A stretch of 64,000 nt of DNA from Anthopleura xanthogrammica (Eukaryota > Cnidaria > Anthozoa > Actiniaria > Actiniidae): the NCBI GenBank assembly GCA_964019055.1, contig OZ025207.1, forward strand, positions 20,181,617-20,245,616, read 5' to 3'. Of this stretch, positions 34,401-45,600 are shown piece after piece. How positions within the stretch are numbered: the stretch's first letter is position 1; each line of letters begins with the position of its first letter. The position numbers and the translations under genes are program-made. The notes beneath the pieces were generated by a model that was not told the origin of the DNA, did no database searches, and was given only the letters and a program-made list of their open reading frames with translations.

Positions 34401-37400
34401 AAAAACTGACAATATAGTGACCTCATCAATAATCCTCATCTGACTTATTTTGAGCTTAGTTATATTTATTTGGGGGGGGGGGGGGGTTGTCCGGTGCACC
34501 GCAGGACACCCCCTGGATCCGCCCCTGATTGCCTTGGAACTTTTGGTTCTTTGTCAAAAAAAGTTTTTTTTATTCTGTCATGTGTCAATACAGTCATGAG
34601 GGTCAAAGTTCCTTTTTTGTTTGATATGAAAAATCTTGCAAATCATACATGTAGTAAATTCAGCTTATAATATTGTATTTCCTGTGTCTGTTAAATACTA
34701 GTATTGTATGTTTTTCTGACAGAAACCTGTGTGTTTGCATACCTTGGTATGGCCATATTCAGCTTCAAGCATCAATTTAAACCAGCTTTTGTTATTTGGA
34801 GTATAGTAAGTCACTTGAATGTGTTGTGCTTTGAATATTGACTTATTTACCCAGTACCAGTGCATCGGTATGGCTAGAGAAATACTGAGGTATACATTAT
34901 GGCTGTGAACGTGTGCTCTTCTTGTGCTATAGACAGGACCCGTTTCACATGGCGTCAAAGTAGCTCTATTTGGAGGACAAAAGAAAAGAATTTTAAGCTC
35001 CTGAGAATAAGCCAGTTCACAGTTTAAGAATCGTTATCAGTGCGCATGCGATTTTATCCCGAATTTCTCACCTTCTTTTGTTTAATTAAAAACAAAAGAA
35101 AGTTTAAACAAAAGAAGGTGAGAAATTCGGGATAAAATCGCATGCGCACTGAAAACGATTCTTAAACTGTGAACTGGCTTATTGGAAACCTGTCGTTTTG
35201 TCCTCCAAATTGAGCTGCATTCCAACGTGCTGCAAGGGGTCTTTATAGGAGACCTCTATCCCTGCAGTATGCAAGGAAGCATCTTCCAGAATACGACACT
35301 TAGTACAATACCTCGATAGACTTCACTTTTTTCTCTTTTGTCCTGAATTCCTTCTCTTTTCTTTCTAGATATTATGTCTTCTTGGTCGGGCCGTCAACAT
35401 CTATCCACTGTCTGCCCTTGTCAATCAGTTCAGAGACACCAAGATTGATAGAAAAACACAATTTATTATGTGGTTCAGTGGTATGTATTCTGCACAGCTT
35501 TGAATTAAGGGCAACCAAAATTGAGTACGTATACCGTACCGTGACCGGGCATTGTTCTGTGCCATTTCGTCATACGCAATCTACTCAGTATTAGCATGTG
35601 GCTGTCAGTCCTCGTCTAACCTAATGCATTTTTTATTTGAAACCGCATACTTTTCGTTGCGTTTTGGCCTTGCGTCCACACTAAATCGATCGAGAACGCA
35701 TGCATTTGAAAACGTTCTCCAGAGTGGAGACATTTGAAAACAGAGGCCTATCGTATCGCTTTTTAATTTGCTTACGTCATTCACACCCGCACGTCTGTAT
35801 TTCGCATGCGTAGTTGATGATATTGCACCATTCCTGATCGTATCTGCTTTTTTGATCATTTTAATGTAGACGCTATGAAAACGCTAGTGTGAACGCGAAG
35901 CTTTCTGCGGTGCGTTTTCGGTGTTTAAAAAAACGCATTAGTCTGGACGTTACCTAGGCTGCATAAACCCTATTGGTGCTTTGCAATCATTTCAAAGAGA
36001 GTCAAAGCAGAAAGAGGTGGTGGCCATGCTAGTGGTATTAATATGAGACATGTTTTGTTAAATACCTGCACCAACATGGCGACGAGGGCATAACGTGCAA
36101 ACGAAGAATCAGTATATGAATCCCTATGTAAAGAAGGCCTGCTCTAGGACCCTTACACCTCTAACCAAATTACATTTTTTTCTTTGCTTTGCAGGGTTAA
36201 GAGGAGCTGTGGCCTTTGCCCTTGTGCTTCACCTTCGATTAGATGATGATAAACGACATGTTTTAATCACCTCGACTCTTATCATAGTTTTATTTACTAT
36301 TCTATTTCTGGGTGGATCCACCTTACCTTTACTCAAGGTTAGTAGACCGAAGGTCGCCGTCAGACGTTTCATCTTTCCTGTTTGTGAATGATCTCCCCTC
36401 CCCCATCTTTGGACTAAACAAAAATCCCCCCCCCTCCCCCGGGCAGAAGTTTCCCCTCTTTTCAGATATTTTAAGAACGCCTTGTACTAGCCTGCGGTTC
36501 CTTTTCCTCCCCCTTATGAGCCGCTACGCAGACTAGCCTTGCACACACCAATTTTCTACTTAATTTTCATGCGTCCACACAATGGTGGACTTTTATCAAA
36601 TACATGCTTTATTGCTTATTTTTGTCGTGTTTGATTTTCTTTCATAGTTTTTAAAGGCTGAAACTACTGTTGCATCAGGGTTGACGTTGAGTAAAACAGA
36701 GACCGAGGTAAGAAGCGCAATTCTATCAAGGCTCCGACAACACATTGCAAGGAGTGTTGCACAGTAACCGTGCCGTAACCATGTCGTGGCTTGTCCTAGG
36801 ATTAACAAGCAGTTTTCGTATGACTGAAAAATTTACAGCACGGAGCGCGACTTGCCGTGACTATGTCACTGACGTGCCGTGTATGAACATACGACATTCC
36901 GTGCCGTGTCCGCGCCGTACCGTAACCGTGCCGTGAATTTTCACACTCATATACGAAATCTGCTTTCCCCTCAACCAATTGTCGTAGACCAGTACCGAAG
37001 GAAAAAAGGAAAAACACACTCAAGTTCTTAGGGAACCCGTGGGAATGTTCCTCTAGATCAGCAAGTTTTACTTCAGTTTTCAAGCTGATGCTATTTCCTG
37101 AATTTTCAAGGCATTCCCTATAAGAAAGTTTTGGGGATGTACATTTATCCAGTGAATCTCATCGTTGTCATGATAAAGTAGGCTTGGTGGATGTCAATTA
37201 AAGTGTTTCCATGGCTTTACTGCAGCGCATGTTGTTGAACACTTGTGTAATAGATCTTTTTAGCTTGGGCGTAATGTTTTTCCATTTCAGACCACGTGTC
37301 ATTCTCTTGAGAATAAGATTCTTTGTTTGAGTTGTATCCATAATCATGAGTCTTCTCATGCGCAACCATTAAACAAAGAAATGATACTCTAGGGAATGAC

Positions 37401-38449
37401 ACGTATAATCTGAAGTGGGAAAACATTACACTCAAGGTTAAAGTGTGTATTATTGGTTAAAGAAGACTTTTGTGTATCTGTTCACCAGGGCACAGCACTG
37501 GATGCCGATAAGCTAACAGACGATGAGTGGAGAGTCCATCGAAAAGCCCGCAAAGGGTTCACTAAACTCGACGCAAAGTACTTCCTTCCATTCTTCACAA
37601 GAAAATTTACTCGGCAGGTTAGTACTAAGCGAAAAATTGCAGTTTCTGTAATGTTTAAAGCATTTGAATTTTCTTCAACAATTTTTGTTGTTGTTTGGAG
37701 ACATTTTATATGCTGCAGTTGCCTTTCGCACTGGAATGCGGCAAAAAAAATGAATAAGGAAGGAATGAACGAATGTATGAAAACTGAGATGGAAAGAAAG
37801 AAAGAATGAAGAGAATGAATGAATGAAAGAAAGAATAAATGAAGAATGAAGGAAGGAAGGAATAAATGAAAGAATGAAGGAAGGAAGGAATAAATGAATG
37901 AAAGAATGAAAGAAGGAAGGAAGGAAGGAATAAATGAATGAAAGAATGAAAGAAGGAAGGAAGGAAAAAATGAATGAAAAATAAAAGAAGGAATGAAGGA
38001 ATAAATGAATGAATGAAAGAAAGAGTAAGGAAGAGAAACACCAGCGGGTATAGACCTCTTGCAGCACTTCGGAATGCAGCTCAATTTAGAGGGCAAAAAA
38101 ATAGGTTCCAAGACTTCTCAAGATTGAAATTCTTTTGTTTTGCCCTCCAAATTGAGCTGCGTCACGTGAAAGGGGTCTAACGGCAGCTTAACAGATATAT
38201 TCTGATTAAATGAATTCATGTGTCGTCCAAGTACTGTATTTACATATTTTATTGCCGAGCTTTTCGCACCACTTGTGCGTCTTCAGGGCTAAAGTATATT
38301 GTATTCTGGTTTCAAGTTTTCTACATTTTCTGTTTTAACCACAGGAAGTCCGCGAATCACACAACGAGATGCAGAGACTAACAAGTCAGTTGTACAATGA
38401 GGTCTACAGCAGACCCAATTCAGAAGATGAATCAGAAAGTAAATTATAG
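25485..38449 (+). CDS. SLC9A8: Sodium/hydrogen exchanger NHE8-type, 17 exons, complete
   Basis: Exons: 25485-25621, 25698-25846, 28182-28262, 28662-28720, 29760-29843, 30345-30446, 30558-30592, 31424-31567, 32486-32624, 33138-33243, 33892-34008, 34723-34805, 35369-35480, 36195-36337, 36648-36707, 37489-37617, 38345-38449. All phases join; the sum is 1,785 nt, 594 aa (human NHE8 is 581). A signal-peptide-like start (about residues 1-22) is followed by a Thr/Pro-rich luminal stretch (about 25-80), then the CPA1 exchanger core. Signatures are [22 protein letters not shown] (ion-site Asp), [50 protein letters not shown] and [12 protein letters not shown]. The tail [20 protein letters not shown] also matches NHE8. 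It exchanges Na+ or K+ for H+ across Golgi, endosome or apical membranes. The join 32624/33138 uses an AT-AC intron. Identity is highly confident; the 35-nt exon is the least certain. Confidence 0.95.
26163..26271. repeat. 37-bp tandem repeat, about three copies
   Basis: The unit TATAGAAATTTGGACCTGAT plus TTTGAATTGATAAAAA occurs three times head to tail in the large second intron of the NHE8 gene. Confidence 0.9.
26980..27150. repeat. Foldback element in NHE8 intron 2
   Basis: Arms run from ATATGAATATAGGATATTAC through CGGAGATACAAATTTTATCT, and from the complement AGATAAAATTCGTATCTCC to ATTATTTCATAT. The centre has a short palindrome around CTCACGAGTGAGCG. About 170 bp, no coding capacity. 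Confidence 0.85.
29028..29280. repeat. 21-bp minisatellite, about 12 copies, NHE8 intron 4
   Basis: The unit CCCATTGTTCATTTGTCNCAT is repeated directly with a C/G variant at one site. Looser CCCATTGACC-type degenerate units extend on both sides (about 28,850-29,460). The period is a multiple of three, so frames stay open on both strands, but splice signals and homology place this in an intron. Confidence 0.92.
29506..29675. repeat. Foldback element with AATAGCCGACTTT termini
   Basis: Arms of about 70 bp: AATAGCCGACTTTCGATATTC and CTGGTTGAGT at left; ACTCAACCAG and ATATCAAAAGTCGGCTATT at right. Next to the loop is a GGCTCCGGGGAAACAA / TTGTTTCCCCGGAGCC pair. It ends 84 bases before an NHE8 exon. 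Confidence 0.9.
31617..31896. repeat. Repeat bounded by GGGGGTACT / AGTACCCCC with internal AAAAGGTACCCCTTT units
   Basis: Inverted ends (GGGGGTACTTAGGG and CCAGGGAGTACCCCCC) enclose four or five imperfect copies of a unit containing GTACCCCTTTCGTATACTTT and similar strings. It begins about 50 bases after an NHE8 exon. Confidence 0.65.
32068..32195. repeat. MITE family A, copy with internal deletion
   Basis: The left end GCTTGGGCATGCTGTTTTCCC jumps directly to GATTCTTTCTTTGAGTTGTAT, so about 25 bases of the family consensus are lost. GCATAACCATTAAACAAAG follows. It lies in an NHE8 intron. Confidence 0.8.
32625..33137 (+). other. U12-type AT-AC intron of the NHE8 gene
   Basis: The upstream exon ends ...GCACTG at 32624 and the intron opens with ATATCCTTT, the exact U12-type 5' splice site consensus. 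It closes with ...TATTCTCAC at 33137, with a branch-site match CCTTAAC whose adenosine is about 11 bases from the end. Joining gives [18 protein letters not shown] in frame, the expected NHE8 sequence. No GT-AG alternative gives this join. Confidence 0.92.
34057..34254. repeat. MITE family A, well preserved copy
   Basis: About 198 bp between AGACCTTATTCCTTTGGGTG and CACCCAAGGTAAAGAGGTCT. It has the family's ATCATGTGTCATTCTCTTG and GAATGACACGTGGTCAGAA inner arms. It lies in an NHE8 intron. Confidence 0.9.
34357..34527. mobile_element. Small element with hAT-like CAGGGGCGGATTCAG termini
   Basis: CAGGGGCGGATTCAGAAATTT at left and CTGGATCCGCCCCTG at right are near-perfect inverted ends of about 15 bases, a terminus type common among animal hAT elements. 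The 171-bp body includes a G-run at 34473-34487 and no coding sequence. I cannot confirm a target-site duplication. Confidence 0.65.
34931..35242. repeat. Foldback MITE of the AGACCCCTT...GAGCTGC family, copy 1
   Basis: Outer arms (AGCTCTATTTGGAGGACAAAA and TTTTGTCCTCCAAATTGAGCT) enclose long perfect inner arms at 35005-35087 and 35103-35184, which contain GCGCATGCGATTTTATCCC. The whole is a 310-bp snap-back structure in an NHE8 intron. A shorter relative is at 38052-38178. Confidence 0.88.
35605..35957. repeat. Putative terminal-repeat element rich in GTCCACACTAAA and GAAAACG motifs
   Basis: The ends AACCTAATGCATTTTTTATTT and AAAAAACGCATTAGTCTGG are imperfect inverted complements. The body contains GCGTCCACACTAAATCG and GAAAACGCTAGTGTGAACGC. 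No coding capacity. It lies in an NHE8 intron. Confidence 0.5.
36750..36950. repeat. CCGTGCCGTAACCGTG-type repeat
   Basis: Several short direct and inverted copies of GTAACCGTGCCGTAACC and CGTGCCGTGTATGAACATACG. Related motifs occur near 7,930-7,970, 9,490 and 26,630. It lies in an NHE8 intron. Confidence 0.5.
37251..37443. repeat. MITE family A, copy ending near an NHE8 exon
   Basis: The left terminus TTAGCTTGGGCGTAATGTTT and the right terminus AAACATTACACTCAAGGTTA enclose GACCACGTGTCATTCTCTTG and GGGAATGACACGTATAATC. The right end is only about 45 bases from the acceptor at 37488. Confidence 0.88.
37795..38036. repeat. Purine-rich (GAAT)n/(GAAG)n microsatellite
   Basis: Mixed GAATGAAA, GGAAGGAA and AATAAATGAATGAAAG units in the last NHE8 intron. 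Confidence 0.92.
38052..38178. repeat. Foldback MITE of the AGACCCCTT...GAGCTGC family, copy 2
   Basis: AGACCTCTTGCAGCAC with AATGCAGCTCAATTTAGAGG at left, and CCTCCAAATTGAGCTGCGTC with ACGTGAAAGGGGTCT at right. It shares the TTTGCCCTCCAAATTGAGCTGC end with the element at 34931-35242 but not its centre. Confidence 0.85.
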
Positions 38450-40490
38450 GCAATCCACACAAAACATAAAATGAATATATATAAATAGCCGGGAAATGCA
38501 CCGAATCAGTCAAGGCATAACGTGTCATACCTAAGGGAATAAGATTCGGTGAAAGATTATATCTTTTCAATAGTCTAGTCTAGAGTAATACTAGTAGAGG
38601 GAACGATAACGCTAAAGGGAATGATGCCCTGGTCTGAAATGCCCTTACTGACTCGGTCCCGCGCGAACACACGGTGCAATATTGCGCGCAGTATTGTATG
38701 CAATGTTGCTGAAGAAGGATCATTCAGCAACATTGCGTGCAACAAATTGCGTCGTGTGACATGGCTCGCAACATTGCGTGCAATGTTTTACCGTGTGTCC
38801 TGTTTTACGAGTCTTCCAAATAATATGTAACATCCTTTTTACCAACAACTAAAATAGGTTTTTTCAATGCTAAAGGACATAGAACTCTGTACTACTGTTT
38901 TGAATTCGTATTTTTAATCCCCCATTATGCTTCGCTTTTTGAGGGTTACCGGTCAAAAAACTGTTAGAACGTTCTTCAGTCAGATGTTCCTTTATTTACC
39001 TGCTTTTATCAGAAAAAGAAACAGCTATGATTTTCAGTTAATTCTGCGTTAATTTTCCACGGGAACATCAAGAGGTTTGCTGTTACAGAAAATGTATTGA
39101 CTCATGAAGTACTGCTTAAAATATACTTTAAAAATTTTCATCCTTTCTTTTTGTTTCTGGCTGTTTCATGTACATCTAAATATTTTTAGACGCATTTACG
39201 CCATCTTCTGATCCGTCTTCGGTATAATTTTTGCGCTTCAGTTTTTCCTGGCTTCTCCCCAAAACCGCAATGTATTATTGGATTGTGAAATGGCATATTG
39301 AAGAAAGTAGCGATTTTAGTGTCTAACACGTGACATGTTTTCAACCAATCAAAAACGGCGTTTAACTTGGGAGGTTTATTATTGGTCTTTTTAGGATCCG
39401 ACATAATTTATTGAATTAAATAATTATTAATTTAAGATTATTACTTGTAAATATAAAGAATTGTTTTTTCAGTGTTATCATGTTTTGCACTTTCATATCC
39501 CGAAAACTTAATGAAATATTAAAAAAAAAATAAAGAAAAATAAAAGATAACTTTATACATTTGCTAGACAAGTTGAGTGAGTGGTGAAATGCTAAGGAAA
39601 CTGAAGAAAAGTTTGACCATTCGTTGTAGACTTGATATTGTATTTGATATATAAAATAAATCATTTGCCCACTTGTAGGTGATGTAAACATGATTTGTTT
39701 GTGTTTAATTCTGTATTAAAGTGTTTGTACAAATCTGCGAAACAGTACTAAACTTATATTTACTAAATTCGCATTTTTGAATGTTTTGATGAGCCTGCAA
39801 TCAAGGAACAAAGCGGTATTTCACCACAACTTCGAGAATGTTCTATTCGAATTATGTCGTCACGCTCGCGAAACGAAAATCTTTTTTGCAACAATTTTAT
39901 GTTTTGCGCGCTCTAAACCCGCTGTTACACAGTTGTTTTTTTTCCCTCAAAATTGTGCTACGCGCAAAAAAAATTCAAGTTGCACGCGATCGAGCATGTC
40001 ACACATATTTTTGTCGTTGCAACTTTCGGAAATTTATGAAAACCAAATCAACTTTTCGTGCAACTTTTATGTTTGAAAAATAAGGTCGCGAGGGGTGTTA
40101 CACGCTAAAAAAAATGCTCGCGCAATTTGAACTTTTTTTGCGTGCGGCTCAAGTTGCACGAAAAAAGACTACATGTAACAGGAGCTTACATCGAGAAATC
40201 AAATTGATGAGTCTTTTAACGAGGATAAATCTAAATATAGATCGAAATTATAATTAATTGATAAATTGACGTTAATTAGCTAGTAATTAATTGGCTTTGT
40301 GACGTATATATCAATTATCTCGTTAGAATCCTTCACTTTTTCAATTCGTTCAAAGAGAAAGGTTGTACAAAAAAACTGGTCTGCGGAAAAAAAGCCTGTC
40401 TCTTTGAACGTTTCCCATTTTTCATTATATTTTTTGGTAAAAGTTAGTTATAAGACCAACCATGACGTGAGTGAAAAAGAAATTCGGAAT
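38450..40490. other. Intergenic between NHE8 and the acidic-repeat gene
   Basis: This holds the NHE8 3' UTR; a candidate AATAAA lies at 39655-39660, but the exact cleavage site is unknown. It also holds a foldback element at 38666-38800 and an AT-rich segment with repeated AAGTTGCACG and CGCGAAACG motifs (39,790-40,170). No further exon is recognised. The AT-rich 200 bases before 40491 are presumably the promoter or 5' UTR of the next gene. Confidence 0.5.
38666..38800. repeat. Foldback element of the ACACGGTGCAACATTG family, copy 2
   Basis: It begins ACACGGTGCAATATTGCGCG and ends CAATGTTTTACCGTGTGTCC, with the inner pair GCAATGTTGCTGAA / TTCAGCAACATTGC. The GTGTGACATGGCTCGCAAC segment matches the copy at 7667-7814 in opposite orientation, so the two copies are inverted relative to each other. 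Confidence 0.82.
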
Positions 40491-42642
40491 ATGAGCGCGT
40501 CCTCTCAGAAATCTTTCACCCAGGCCAGCGAGGAAATGAACAAGGCTTTCCTCGTTGCAGCCTGCGAAGATCACAAGGCAGTGATCGATGGCTCCTCAAG
40601 AAGCGCTTCAAGGAAGATCGAGAAGCAAGCTCATGTGGAGGAGTTGAACGAGCTGGATGAGATCCATCCAGTAATAGAGGAGACGGTCTGGCCCCAACCG
40701 CCACCTGAACGCGTAAGAGAACCCTTAAAGCAGCGACTGGAGAAAATCCATGCGATGACCCAGAACTATTTTGCTGCCATGGAAAGGGCTCGACAATACA
40801 GGCGTGAACAAACAGAGTTATCAAAGGCTATCTGTCACGCGTGGGGAGAGAATCAAGCACCTGAAGGATTCGACACTCAGGATAACGAGGAGATGGATGA
40901 ACATCAAGCATCTCCTGAAGCAGTCGACAATAACAAGGAGTTGGATGAACACCTAGCACCTCCTGAAGAAGTCGACAATAACAAGGAGGTGGATGAACAT
41001 CAAGCACCTCCTGAAGAAGTCGACAATAACAAGGAGGTAGATGAACACCAAGCACCTCCTGAAGAAGTCGACAATAACAAGGAGATGTATGAACATCAAG
41101 CACCTCCTGAAGAAGTCGACAATAACAAGGAGATGGATGAACATCAAGCACCTCCTGAAGAAGTCGACAATAACAAGGAGATGGATGAACACCAAGCACC
41201 TCCTGAAGCAGTCGACAATAACAAGGAGGTAGATGAACATCAAGCACCTCCTGAAGAAGTCGACAATAACAAGGAGATGGATGAACATCAAGCACCAACT
41301 GAAGCAGTCGACAATAACAAGGAGCTGGACGAAGATGATGAATTTGATTACCCATTCTTGGTGGACAATCCAGTTGTTCCCGCTGCTAATAATACTTACA
41401 GACGTTGCATCTCGACAATAATGGTGCCTTTAGAGAATACCCAGAAAAACACAGACAAGAATAAAGATGAAGATGATCTCAAAAAAGAGAAATATGATCA
41501 AATGTTTGGTAATGTACAAACTATTTATTAGCCTTATAGGAATAATTAACCGCAATAGTAATAATGATAATAATTTTTTTAAATAATAATAATTTTGATA
41601 ATAATAATCCATTGATAAAACTTATTAATAACAAATAACACAATCTATAATAAGACAATTTATAACTATATTCGTATCTCTAAAAGTAGCAAAAGAAACA
41701 GTACTGATAAACATCAAAACGAGGTTAGGAGTCCTTGGCGAAAATATACCACTAGTTTCATCTAAACCTTATGCTTTAGATATAAGTTTAATCTTTAAAA
41801 AAAATATATATATATAATTAAATTAAAATATATATATATAGAAATAGAAATAATAATAATAATAATAATAATAATTTTTAAATAAATAATTTTAATAATA
41901 ATAATCCATTGATAAAACTTATTAATAACAAATTACACAATCTATAACAAGACAATTTATAACTATATTTGTATCTCTAAAAGTAGCAAAAGAAACAGTA
42001 CTGATAAACATCAAAACGAGGTCAGGAGTCCTTGGCGAAAATATATATACCACTAGTTTCATCTAAACCTTATGCTTTTGATATAAGTTCAATCTTTAAA
42101 TATATATATATTATATACACCTACTTGCAAGAACGTTGTCATACAACATTTGAGCATTTGTAGTTTAGTGGATTAGGAATAAATTCAAAGTACAAAAGAA
42201 GATCATTGAAGCAGAACTCTTTCTTTTGTACTTTTAATTTATTCCTAATCTTGAAACTACAAATGTTCAAATGTTGTATGACAACGTTTTTGCAATTAGG
42301 TGTATATAATGTAAATTAAAAATCTATTTGTTGTATCAACTGTTCTTCTTATAGACCTTGATAATAATCTATTACAGTTTAGTTATAATTTATTACATTA
42401 TAAAAATGTAAATATTAATATCGTATTTTATTATTATTGTTTTAACTTGTAACTTTATATTGGCTGACCTTTGTATGGGACCGGTGTCCTGTTGGTTAGA
42501 CCCTCAACCAATCGAGCAGCACATAGTATAATATTTTTTTTTTTTTCATCTTCGGTTCATTTTCTTGTAGCTGTAATTCGTACTGTAAGTTTGTATTTTG
42601 ATATTTATGTATTTAGGCTCTCGTGGTTGTAAAGTTAATAAA

Positions 42643-42673
<31 letters not shown>

Positions 42674-45600
42674 CAATAACAAAGAGACTGAAGAAATATG
42701 TAACTATGTTAGGCATAAGTAACAGGATAACAACACTTCAGAAATCCGCAATTTTTAGGAACTGCCAGAATATTAAGGAAAGTCTTGGAACTTTAAGGAA
42801 AAAAAAAAGGGGGGGGGGGGATAAAAGAAAGGAAAAGAAAAAGTCAAGCAGCATTGTAACAATAGGTTAAAGGTTTTGAAATGTCAGTTTGAAGTCTTAG
42901 GTCTTGGGAAAAGACCCGACTAGTAATTTTACCAGGGAAAAATCATATTATGTAAAAAAAAATTTTTCTGGGGTTAAAATAAAATAATAATAATAATAAT
43001 AATAATACTAAATGTTTATAGTAATAATAAATAGTCATAGTAACAAGATTAATATTTAATAGTAAAAGTTCATAGAAATATCAACAGCAACAATGATAAA
43101 TATTAGTAGTAATAACAATAATTAATAGTTAAAATTGATTAATAGAGTAATGAGTAATAATAAATAGAAAAATTAATAGTTTATAGTAACGATAAATAAT
43201 GGAAATATCCTAAAACAAATTGTGATTATTGTTATTTTTAGTTATAGGTAAAGAGCATAGGAATGAGACGAAAACTGTATACGTAAGACCTCGTGACATA
43301 TTTAATGAAACAGAGGAAATGGACAAATTCAAGTCTCTTTCAAAGAAAAAGAAAACAAAAGCCAAGAAAAGAAAGAGGAAAAAGCTTAGAGACTCTGAGA
43401 AGAAAAGTTCAAACGGTATGACCTAAAACTTAACTTGAAGGGAGAAGAGCAGGAAGAAGATAGAAAAGGAAGGGGAACTAAATTGGGAGATAGGAAAGAA
43501 TGGAAGAATGGAAGAAGAAATAGGAGGGGGAGGGATGAAGAGAAGAAAGGTGAAGAAAGGGATGACAGGGAAGAAAGGAAGGGATGGAAGGAGGGAGGTA
43601 AGGGAGGTAAGGAAGGGAGGGAGGTAAGGAAGGATGGAAGGGATGGAGGGAGGGAGGTAATGAAGGGATGGAGGGAGGGAAGTAAGGAAGGAGGGAGGTA
43701 AGGAAGGGAGGGAGGTAAGGAAGGATGGAAGGGATGGAGGGAGGGAGGTAATGAAGGGATGGAGGGAGGGAAGTAAGGAAGGAAGGAAGGAAGGAAGAAA
43801 GAAAGGAAGGAAGGAGAGAAATGATGGGATGGGATAGAGAAAATAAGAGAGGGGAATTAAGCGAGGCTGCAAATATTTGCTGGTCATTTGAGGGTTGAAT
43901 GATTCCATTCTCTAGACATTTTACCACACACACACGCACATTCGGGTTTAATAATCTGTTTATCACCTTGATTAGCCATTAGGCTAAATTACACAAGCAG
44001 CCAGCATTACAATACTAAACATACATACGTACACAGGTGTAAGTACGTAATGAATATAATTTACACTTATTAATATTATTCATCACTGGTAAATATATAT
44101 ACGAGATAAAGTTATTAAGTCGTTCCGTACGCGTGTTGGCAGTTATTCTATTATGCCTGGAAGTTCCACAACGCAGACAGTACCCGTGGCTGACGGATGC
44201 TGCTTGTGGAAATAGGTTAGGAAGAAAGCCAGAATTATGAACGTTTTGTACAAAGTCCTTGCAGATATCATCCCTCCGATCTCTCAACGTCGATACCCTC
44301 CATAGGCGAGAGCAAAATCGTACGAAACGTCAGGAAAGATAATTGCGAGTGCTCGTTTTTGGATTGATTCTATAATGTTCGCTAAATCCTGACCGAGGCT
44401 ACAGTAAATTGTCACGATATATATCCTGTTGTGCGACCCCAGCTTTCTCTAATAAACGGGGGGGGGGGGGGATAGAGGCGTTTGTTAGCTTTCTTGGCTA
44501 CATATTCGAGAGTGCATTCCAGGTTAAATCTTCGGAAATCGAAGACGTCAAATGAATATACCTCTGGGCTGACAAATGACAAATGAACTGCCTATCAAAA
44601 CATTATTTGTAGCCTTGGGAAGGGAAAAAAGAGAAGGAAGAGGGAGAGAGAAAGAGATAAAGAGAAGAAAGGGATGAATTGAGGTAAGGAAGGAAAGAAA
44701 GGAAAATGGAGGAAAAGGATAAAAGAATAAAGGAAAGAAGACATGAAAGGAATAAGGAAGGAAGGAAGGAAGGAAGGAAGGAAGGAAGGAAGGAAGGAAA
44801 TAACGTGCTTTCATATCATGAAGCTATCGTGTAGGGCTTATATGCACTTTAAAGATATTTCATATCTTTTAGACAATCATGAACTTCTAATAATTCTAAT
44901 GAATTAAGAACAAATTTTCTATATTTATGAAATAGAAACAGTGAAAAAGCCAGAAGAAAGTGACAACCAAAAACAGAAGGCTGGCTTCCCACCAATTTTC
45001 CTTAAAAACAAGAAAGCTTCCTCTTGTCATCAGGAGGCTCCGTCCTCTTATCAAAAGGCTCCGTCCTCTCATCAGAAGGCTCCTTCCACTCATCAGGAGG
45101 CTCCGTCCTCTCATCAGAAAGCTCCTTCCTCTCATCAGAAGGACAGTAAGAAACCGTTTGACGACAACAACAAGCTCCCTGAAAACAAGTTGCTTGCTAG
45201 ACTTAAGAAAGAAGAACTGTTTCATACCAGTTTGGTTGATGGAACACCAAGACTAGTTAGACCCAAGTCTCCTGTTGGCCCTCGACCAGGCCACTTCATT
45301 AGAAGGTCTAAACCAGCCTGTGATTTGGAACAAGTGTCAGAAGAGGATGAACCAGTAAGACATTTGTGTTACTCCTGCTTAATAAACTTTAATCTCATCC
45401 AACAATCTCATCTATTCATTCATCTCTCCACTTTACAACACTGCAGATAATTGTGCATTGCACTAATCATAATCATCATCATCATTCATCCGTCAAGATC
45501 AGAGACCCTATTTTTGAGCAATAGTGTCCCTAGTTAGAGTGTCTGGTTAAGTGAGGGGTCTAGTTCCCCTGTTTGGGCACAGGAGTCTCCATAGGATGAT

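Noticed and set aside
40299..40490. An upstream Met of the acidic-repeat gene at 40299
   Set aside because: The 64 extra codons are AT-rich with no protein-like character. The Met at 40491 starts the recognisable charged region. It cannot be fully excluded.
43435..43966. Glu/Lys/Arg-rich plus frame and Pro/Ser-rich minus frames
   Set aside because: They are translations of an AGG/GGAA minisatellite within an intron.
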